This document shows positions 37,744 through 64,000 of a stretch of DNA of 64,000 nucleotides, in pieces (positions within the stretch are counted from its first letter, which is position 1; the number at the start of each line of letters is the position of its first letter). The notes beneath the pieces are model-generated. The model was given only the letters and a program-made list of their open reading frames with translations, was not told the origin of the DNA and ran no database searches. A program made the position numbers and the translations under genes. Location of the stretch: positions 22,497,504-22,561,503 of the forward strand of contig NC_066847.1 of the NCBI RefSeq assembly GCF_001640805.2, given 5' to 3'. Origin of the DNA: Lates calcarifer (Eukaryota; Chordata; Actinopteri; Centropomidae).

Positions 37744-38058
37744 GGTGTTCATTTGGTCAGTAGCTCTTGGGCAGGGCAAGGGTAAGCCTGGTTTAGTTAC
37801 TGTACACATACTGTGGATTTAGATTAAGGTGTGCCCTCTAGTTTTTGTTTGAACATAATCAACATTGACCAGAGATGACCTTATTTAAAAAAAGGTGTAT
37901 AGGCCTAGCAGATAAGAGTGCTGCCAGCATTATGTAAAAGTATGATACGGGCGTGTCTAGAGCGCAAATGACAGACTATACAAAGTTCTTTAAATTATCT
38001 TGTATTCAAACAGATATTCAACAAAACACATAACTCATGATATTAAAAAGGTCAGTTA

Positions 38059-56322
<18,264 letters not shown>

Positions 56323-59300
56323 TACTGTACTTAAACGAGAAAACTTACATGAATGGAATATGGTTTATCGATTATGTTTCCCCCTCCTCAACTGACAAAT
56401 TTTAGTCATAAGAAAACGGAAATGTCGAGAGCTAGCGATAAGCTAACAACGCACAAACTGCCAGTAAAAATTGAGAGATGGCAAAGACGGCCAATTAGCC
56501 CACCTGTGCTTGGTACAACAGATAACAGCCAGTCAGCCTGTCAGTCGGTGTGGACGTCATCAGTTGTGGACTAATTAGGCAGCAGCTGCCAGGTGATCTG
56601 CATTAATATTAATAACCATAACTGACTGGCACTTGTCATTTTAAATGTATTATTTAAACGGTTAAGTACCTTTTTATGCTACTTCTGGTCCAGTTCAAAT
56701 AAAAATAATCACCAATCAACACTCAACTCTACCTGAAACTATGGCAAGTTACATCTTTACTTGCCACACTTAACTGCGTTATATTCGTGTGACTTATTCA
56801 TGCACAACGATGTCATCAGTATCTTAACCTCATCGTTTTCAGGAAATCAAGCAGCAGTTCTGAACAGGCACAGGGAGGTATTTTCCGCTGTAGCAAAAAC
56901 TTGACTGAGAGGCAAACGGTGAGGGGCAGCTCAGCACAAAATGAGCTGGCAGTGAATCCCCTTCTAGGTGAGAGTAAAGTTGCTCTGAACTTATTGGCCC
57001 ACACAGCAGCAGCAGACAGCTTTTCCTGTTAACGAGTCGGCTCCTCGGTGGCTCATCTGATCGATTGACGTGCAGCTTTGGTGAGTACGTCAAGTTTCAG
57101 GGCAGAGACGAGGAAAGAGGAACAAGGATACTATTTTAAAACCTTATTTTTTTCTAAAGTAATACACATTTTGCATCAGAACTGTCTTTCTCCTGTATTG
57201 GTTGGTTATTGGCTGGTATTTAAAATGTTAATGTGGGCTGTAATGTTATACAGAATTATCACCAGTGGACAATTTTTTTGGCTAATGAGCATCATCATAT
57301 CCCTGCACTGCAGCTTTTTCACTGTTTCCTCCATGTTTTTCTTTTTTCTCTCGCCAAGTTCAACAAACTGTGTGCGAGTTACCCGTAACTTTCTCAGTGT
57401 GTAACTCATGGAAAAACATTTCAGCTTTAAACAACAGCAGTCCTGTTTGTTACACAATGAGTCAATTTTATCCATTCAAATGTGCAGAGTTCTTCCTGAA
57501 GGAAGCAAGTTACAGGTGCTGTGAACTTAAAAAAAAGTGACTTGGCACACTGTTGCACCACTTATCTCACTTCCTGTGTGCATGTGTATAGACTATTAAG
57601 ATAGTCTTGAGGATTCCTGGGTGCGTTTTCGACCTAAATATTAGTCTGCAAACAAATAACCAAGTGTTTGACCAAGGAGTGTCAGAGGTGAAAGAAGGGG
57701 CATCACATCTTTGTTGAAATCTCCACACATCGCCTTCGCTGAGTCTTTTCCCAAACATTTTGTGTTGCTTGTTTCTTGGAGGAGTGATGAGGCTGCATTT
57801 CAGACAGATTGGATTGTGCGCACCCTCAGTGTGTCTGGGCTAGGTCTTGTGATAGTGCTGTTAACAAAACAACAGCTTTGTCTCCATCTGATAAAAAGTA
57901 AACCTGAGGTGTACGTGCGCAGTGCAATGTCCTGTTTTGGTCACAGCAGAGATTGAAAATGCCAACTATTTAGTGCAACCATGGAGTCTGTTCATTCTTG
58001 TGTGCATTAATGGGTTTTAAATTTTTGCATACATACACACACACACACACAAAGAGAGAGTGAGAGGGAGAGAGAGAGAGAGAGAGCGATAAAGGGGTTA
58101 GGCAAATACAGGATATGTGTCTCCAAGGCGGCTGTCATTGTCAGGCACACACATATATCCTCTTAGTTGTGTTACTGTTAGCTGTACTGGCCTGATGCTC
58201 AACAGGTCATCTACAAACAATTCATATTGGATATAACTACTTAGTTGTCAGACTCAGTCATTACTGTTGGATTGCTCATTGGTACGCATGGCACCAACTA
58301 AGGTATTGTGAGTTTGCTTTATTTTTGTTTTTTCGTCATTAGTTTCCTTGTTACTTTGTTTGCGGTCCAGTGGCACTGAAGACTGTGTTGTGTTATAGGA
58401 AAAAAGGGGATTTGCATCAACCTTACTTAGATAAACAACTACTGTAGAGATGTCAGAGTTGAGTAAACATTTCAATAAGAATATTTTCTCTCTTCACTGA
58501 AGCAGAGTAGGCTACCACTTTTATAAAATTGAATGGCAATGAATCACAAATGATCTGAGTGCTTTTTCTCTCGCTCACTCATTCTTTTCCCTTGTTGTTG
58601 TGCTCATTCTTTTTAGAGCAAGTCTGTTTTTAGCTTTGACACATCTTCACAATAATCACAAAGTTTCTCTTTGCTATCTTTTCTCGTCTTTCTCTCAATT
58701 TTTCCTGCTTGTATCCGTTTTCCTATAAACTCTCTAGGCCACAGTAATTCTGATATCTTTGCATGTTAGTGATTCCTATCACTGGTGTCAAATTCTTGTA
58801 AGAAGTGCACAGTGGTTGAGCAGAGGGTTGTTATCTGTGCGAGCAGATAAGAAAAGAGTTTGTGTCTCTGCATGTTGTTCTGTTTATGTACATGTGGTAA
58901 ACCTCTGTTTGTTTGTGTATTTTGTTGATATAGATTGTACTGGGTGGGCTGGAAGGATTGGAAAGGGTTCATCAGTCAAATTTAAACCTGCTAAACAAGA
59001 TTTAGGTGTTCCGTGGGCTGGCCTGACCAGACAGGTATGAGGTTCAGGGTTAGTCCTGTCAGGAAAACTGCACTGGGGAAAACAGAACAAAAACAAGACT
59101 CATCCACCCTCCAGCAACAGTACAGTATACCTTTCTTGCAGCATTGCGTTCTAGTTTTATGATATGTTACTGTCTATGATCTTTGCATCTCCAGCTAGAA
59201 AGCAACTGGCATGTCTAGTTTATAAGCAAGCCGTTGGTTATTATACGTTGCAAACTGGCTCTGGTATTAAAGAACAAATTCAATCGGCATTCAAATGTAC

Positions 59301-61052
59301 AAGAATATATTACCCAATTTGAAAAATAATACAGGCGTCAGGAGCCAGTTTAATACAGAGGCAGTGGACTGGGTTGATAAATATTTCCAAATTGGATCAG
59401 CTTATTATTTCACCCAAAGTGACTCTGAAAAGCAAATTGGATACAGAAGGGGATTTTATTTGCAGCTTCTTAGGTTATTTGTGTTTGGAGATTTACTGCA
59501 GCTATTCAGGAGGCCAGAACAGCCCACAGTACACTCCCTTTCCAATCAGCCTCTGCTGTGTGATTAACATCTTTTTCCTATATAGTCGACCAAAATAGTT
59601 CTTGATGCTGTTCTGCTAATTTAGCATGAAGATAATCTTGTTGTGGACTGGGCTGCGCTCGTTCCTCTACGGCCCTACAGGGTGGACATTTGTCTCGCAT
59701 GAAAGTTTGTAGACATCGACTACCTTGGTAGCATGTATAGATAAGATTACAGTTTATGGACAGATTTTTGATGCCTTAGTCTTTCATAAAAGTGCCAAAA
59801 ACCTTATTAAAAGAATAAACTGATGTTGAGCGGTTTCAATTCTTAATGCTCACGCCTTTCTTTTTTCATTTCCATTCACCTAATATGGTAATTGGAATGT
59901 GCTCGCCATGCTGTGAGCATAATCCACTTCCTTAAATTGTAGCAATAAGTAGGAAACAGTAAGTCGCAGTGTGGGGGTGCTACTGCCCCTCAGAGCCTTG
60001 TTTGATAATCCGCACCTTAACAATGCAGGTCATTTCAGTTCTTCTCCGTCATTAACTATGGAGGAAACAAGGACACAATGGGCATGGCTAACAATGAAGA
60101 GACGCATACAGTGTAACATTTGGCACAAAGGTTAATGGGAGAGTTCCCTCTGTGTACAGCGTCTCTGACTATCGGTTCCTGATCCGATGCCAGCCTCAGT
60201 GGCTAAATCCAACCAATGAGGCATCTTCCGGGACCAGATGAGAGGTCATTCCCATGTTTTCCCATTTAAAAATATCACCATTCATATTGTGTTGGATACA
60301 TCTGGGGCTTTGTTTGCCAGGCTCAGGACATCTGCGTTTCACATCTATCAGGCGGTGATGGGGAGCAGAGGTAGGGTTTGTTTTGGGCCATGTGCCATGA
60401 GGAAGTTGTGACATTTTTCCTTAAGAAGAACAGAAGGGGAAAAAAAGGGAAACAAAAGTCACAGCCAATATAAGTCTTTCATTTTGTTTCAAGATAAAGT
60501 TGGTAGATAAGTATGTGTTTTCGTTATAACTCAAGCTCATCTTCCTTTCCCAATTAGAATGACAAGAAACAAGAATATTGCTTAGCAGGATATATTAAAC
60601 CAAGTAGACATTTCTGTGTTGCTCAACACCTGGCACCTGGCCTTTGCATAGGAAAGGGAAAATGTTGAATAGACACTTGTTGCCAGTCGACAGTGACCAA
60701 AATCACAACAGTTTTTCTGCTGAGCACTACGGGAAAATAAAGCTGTCACTCGCTGACCCTCTTGCCACCACCCACCACAGATTACAATCTAGACTTTGCA
60801 TGCATACCTCTAAACCAGGTAAAACAGTGCAAGGACTGGTTGGCTTGGAATTTGTAGTTTTCCACTGACTTGCAGTATGTGATCCTGAAACTCAAAAGTG
60901 AGAGACAAGCCCGAATAATAGACAGCGTTTCTGCTTTCCATCACACTCTATCTCTAAACCAAAACACCAAGATTTCACACACATCAATGGCTGTGAATAT
61001 TAATAGCAGATATTTTTAACTCGGTTTCTCTTTTTCCCTCCTCCCTCCACAG
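56323..61052. other. Intergenic region between divergent genes
   Basis: About 4.7 kb without recognisable coding exon. It should hold the promoters of the minus-strand FCGBP-like paralogue 2 (near 56330-56600) and of the plus-strand membrane-protein gene. A donor-like CAGCTTTG|GTGAGT at 57074 could end a non-coding first exon of the latter, but this is only a guess. A compound (CA)n(GA)n repeat lies at 58033-58086. Confidence 0.45.
58033..58086. repeat. Compound (CA)n-(GA)n microsatellite
   Basis: A CA run changing into GA repeats with minor interruptions, in the intergenic region. Confidence 0.9.
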
Positions 61053-61061
61053 CATTTGAAG

Positions 61062-63920
61062 ATGATGCGATTGCTGTTCCTGTGTCTGCTGCTGCTGCTG
61101 CCAGCCGCTACTGGTATGTTCTCATCTCTGTGACGCTTTCAGGTGATAAACATCTAATCAGGGTCTGTGCGTCCCTGTGCCAGCATGTTTTTCTCACCTA
61201 CCTGCGTATGAGCACTGCCTGTGCTCCACGCAACAGGATTAATGTATGCACCAACTTTTGAATTATACAGCCACCTGAAAGAGAAAGTGCTACAGTGAAA
61301 GAAAGTGTTGCCAGCCATAAGAATAACATTAAAGAAAAGCACATGCAGTGAAATTAGCAACACTGCTCCCATTGCTTTACTTTACTAGAAAAGAGCAGCA
61401 GATAGACTCCACCAAGTACTCTAAATTCATGTATACCATTAAACTTTATCTGCACAGTCCATGTAAGTGTCCTGTGAATGTAGCAGCATTGTGGAGCATA
61501 ATTTAACTTATAAAACTGCTGTGTTGTGAGTGTATTTTTACTTTGTACCTTTTTGCAGCTGTTTCAGAGGAGAGCGAAGGATCAGCTGATGATGGTATGT
61601 AAATCATCTTCTGTATAAAAAAAGGAAAAACAGAAGCACTTAATGAAGCCTTTCACTCAGCTGGGTGCGGGTGTCATGGGGCTATCTAAGGTTATCAACA
61701 AGGGAATGTACCTGGTTACAGCTTGAAGTCAATTTAGGGCTAAAAAGCCTGACTCAAATTAATTAATTTTATTAAACTCGAGAGATCACATCCACACACA
61801 CCACCAAAGAGCATATTTTGTTAATTTGTTTTGAAAGGAATTATCACACTGTAATTTTCATTCTCAGGTCCTTTGCTTGTTTCCACATGTTTCTCGTCCT
61901 ATTACTGTCAGTTCCAATTTTTTGCCTGCGTTTTCACTTTGGGTGAGCTGAGTTGGTCCTTTAGGCCACGTATGAAGTAATTATCACATGTCAAGGGTTG
62001 CACCAGACATGTTTTTTGACACAAACCAGTGAATTTCATGTCAAACAGAAACATGTGATGTACATTCATCATGCAGGACAAGGGGGAAAATAAACTTCCC
62101 CAGATCACTTTCACCAAGTGCACAATAGGAGCTGCATGATTTTGTGTGATGCACTCAGAGCTCTCCCTTTTCTCACTTATTGGTTTCCCTTCCTCATCTG
62201 AAGTTTTGTTATTTACTCTCAGTTTTGGTCACTTTACACCCAAGATGTAGTTTTGTTATTGCCTACAGTTTCTCGTAGGTAGTTTTGGTTTTCTGTGTGC
62301 AATATTGATTCTTGTTTATAGTCCATTTCTTTGCTCTCAGACCTTTTGGCCCCAAACTGACTTCATAAAACCCCCAATCAATATTCTTTCTAAAAGATTA
62401 AAGGTGTTGGCTATATCTTGACTATTGTACTGTACAATAGCAGAGTTCTCACAGTGATCACAGTTGAGATGCGTGCATTTCTGTACCACAACTAACTAAT
62501 TTCTTTTTATTTTACAGAAATAGATGATGAGGATCTCTACGGGACTGGTGAGTTTATTACTTTTGTTCCAGAGAGTGGATATGAGGGCAGTAGTGTTTTC
62601 TGTTTGATGCAGAAAAAACTAGAAAACACTGTAAAGGCAGCTGTCCAGAAGAGAGTATATGAAGGTTATGGCCTTTGTAATTGTCAGTAAGTCAGCATCA
62701 TGTATGGGGTGTTCTAGTCCAATGAGATGCGTGAAGGGCTGTGGCCTCAGTTGGCTCTCCCTCCTCCCAACCATTAAACCCCTGAATGGAATCAATTAGC
62801 TCCCTGGAGAGGCCCTGTGGATTCTGCTGAAAGGCCAATGAACATGTCGACATCTCCCCCATCCCGCTGGTCAGCTAATCAACATTGGCATTCTCATTCT
62901 CTCTCCACGCCTCGCTCAGTCACTCCTCATCTTCGCTTTGATTGACATTTGATAGAATTAAAGATCTGTTTAGAACAGGGCTGCAGCCAGTTAGTTCTCA
63001 GAGAAGCAGAGAGCTACAATTCCTCCGAAACCTCAACCGTCTGTCTCTCTTTCTGTATACACAAGCATATGCACATAAAAACATAAAGAGTTAGATAAGA
63101 GGATTGATACCACTCTCATGTTTGTATGATAAATGTGAAGCTGTAGTCAGAAGTCGGTTAGCTTGCTTAGCACAAAGACTGGAAATGTGATTGCAGCTTA
63201 ACGGGCTCTGTCCAAAAGTAACAAAATCCACCTAGCAGCACCCCTAAAGCTCACTAATTAGCATGTTGTATCTTGTGTATTTAATCCATACAAAAACAAA
63301 GTGTAAAAAACACATTGTAGTTCTACTGGTAAAACTAGATTAAGAAATAACAGACTAGACTGGTTTTTTGTACTAGACAGTTGGCCAGACACAAGATCAC
63401 AGATACAAGAGTGGTATCAATCTTCTCATCTTACTTAGCGAGAAAGCAGAAAATCATATTTTGTAGAACTATTCCTTTAAGGACTTCAATCTTCTGTTAT
63501 ATTAATTATATTAATTTAGGGGATTGAGATATCCAGTACACCTGAAATCAGCACAACTGTTGAACTGATGAAACTGTTTTCTTGTTCTCTTTGTTCTCTC
63601 CTTCAGTTGAAATATATCCAAATGGCCATGCTCCTGGCTCTTCAATGGATAAAACTACGGGTGAAGCAGAAAAGTCAGGTTAGTATTTTGTCATAATTAC
63701 CACAATACAGTAAATATGTTAAGATGTTAAAATACAGTTTAGTGAAGGATACAGAAGTGTGAAAGATTCATAATGTCACACACTGGTGTCAAGTTAACTC
63801 ACTTATTTGTTCAATACGCTTGTAGCCAACCTTTTCTGTTTTGTCTTTTAGAGCAGCTCACCCTGATTGTTATCGTCGTAGCTGTAGCTGTGGTGGCTCT
63901 TTCAGTTGCAGTGATAGTTG
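61062..63920 (+). CDS. Unidentified small type I membrane protein, 3' end beyond the window
   Basis: Five coding exons join in frame, all at phase 1 junctions: 61062-61113 (acceptor at 61052), 61559-61594, 62518-62547, 63607-63678, 63852-63920. They give a signal peptide (MMRLLFLCLLLLLPAATA), a short acidic ectodomain (VSEESEGSADDEIDDEDLYG, then a segment rich in Gly, Ser and Lys), and a transmembrane helix (LTLIVIVVAVAVVALSVAVIV) before a consensus donor GTAAGT at 63921. The cytoplasmic tail lies past the window end. No FXYD motif is present. I do not recognise the family; small acidic type I proteins such as TMEM154 or podoplanin have a similar outline, but nothing here decides between them. 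The two adjacent ATGs make the exact start ambiguous by one residue. Confidence 0.7.
63091..63436. mobile_element. MITE-like element with inverted terminal repeats
   Basis: The left end contains AGATAAGAGGATTGATACCACTCT (63093-63116) and the right end contains AGAGTGGTATCAATCTTCTCATCT (about 63408-63432), which are inverted copies with a few mismatches. The interior (GGCTCTGTCCAAAAGTAACAAAATCCACC and following) is a string I recognise as a widely dispersed fish repeat. There is no coding capacity. It lies in the intron 62548-63606 of the membrane-protein gene. Confidence 0.7.
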
Positions 63921-64000
63921 GTAAGTACTCTGTGTTTTGTTCAGAGATAATGTAGTGAAATGTGAAATAATGGTTGTTTCATTCCCACACTTAACAAATG

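Overview
This is a gene-rich stretch of a ray-finned (teleost) fish nuclear genome. Introns are short, splice sites are GT-AG, CA/GA microsatellites and long A/T runs are frequent, and there are Tc1-like and MITE-type repeats. The gene content (NFKBID, FXYD genes, IgGFc-binding/FCGBP-like genes) resembles human chromosome 19q13, so it is probably a conserved synteny block. All gene models here were built by eye from splice sites, reading-frame continuity and recognised protein motifs; no alignment was run.

Layout. (1) 2167-6684, plus strand: nfkbid (I-kappa-B-NS), 11 visible coding exons; the first coding exon was not found. A degraded Tc1 transposon sits in an early intron. (2) 8923-11099, minus: a complete 72-residue FXYD7-like Na,K-ATPase regulator without signal peptide. 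(3) 12403-18710, minus: an 83-residue FXYD6-like regulator with signal peptide. (4) 22484-36249, minus: a giant secreted FCGBP-like protein, 20 coding exons, about 3009 residues, one IgGFc-binding domain and seven VWD domains. (5) 38059-56322, minus: a tandem paralogue, 28 coding exons, about 4067 residues, one IgGFc-binding domain and ten VWD domains. (6) 61062-63920 and beyond, plus: the 5' part of an unidentified small type I membrane protein, cut by the window end.

The exon lengths of both giant genes sum to multiples of three and every junction keeps frame, so the models are internally consistent. Both are built from a three-VWD super-repeat: two units plus a terminal VWD in gene 4, three units plus a terminal VWD in gene 5. 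Family knowledge predicts mucus or epithelial-surface proteins held together by disulphides.

The most striking observation is the contrast between the two. Gene 4 keeps the self-cleaving GDPH motif in six of seven VWD domains. Gene 5 keeps it in one of ten and has also lost the first cysteine of the CGLCG motif in four domains. The paralogues therefore probably differ in covalent processing and cross-linking. Both genes also appear to hide a tiny last coding exon behind an apparent stop codon.
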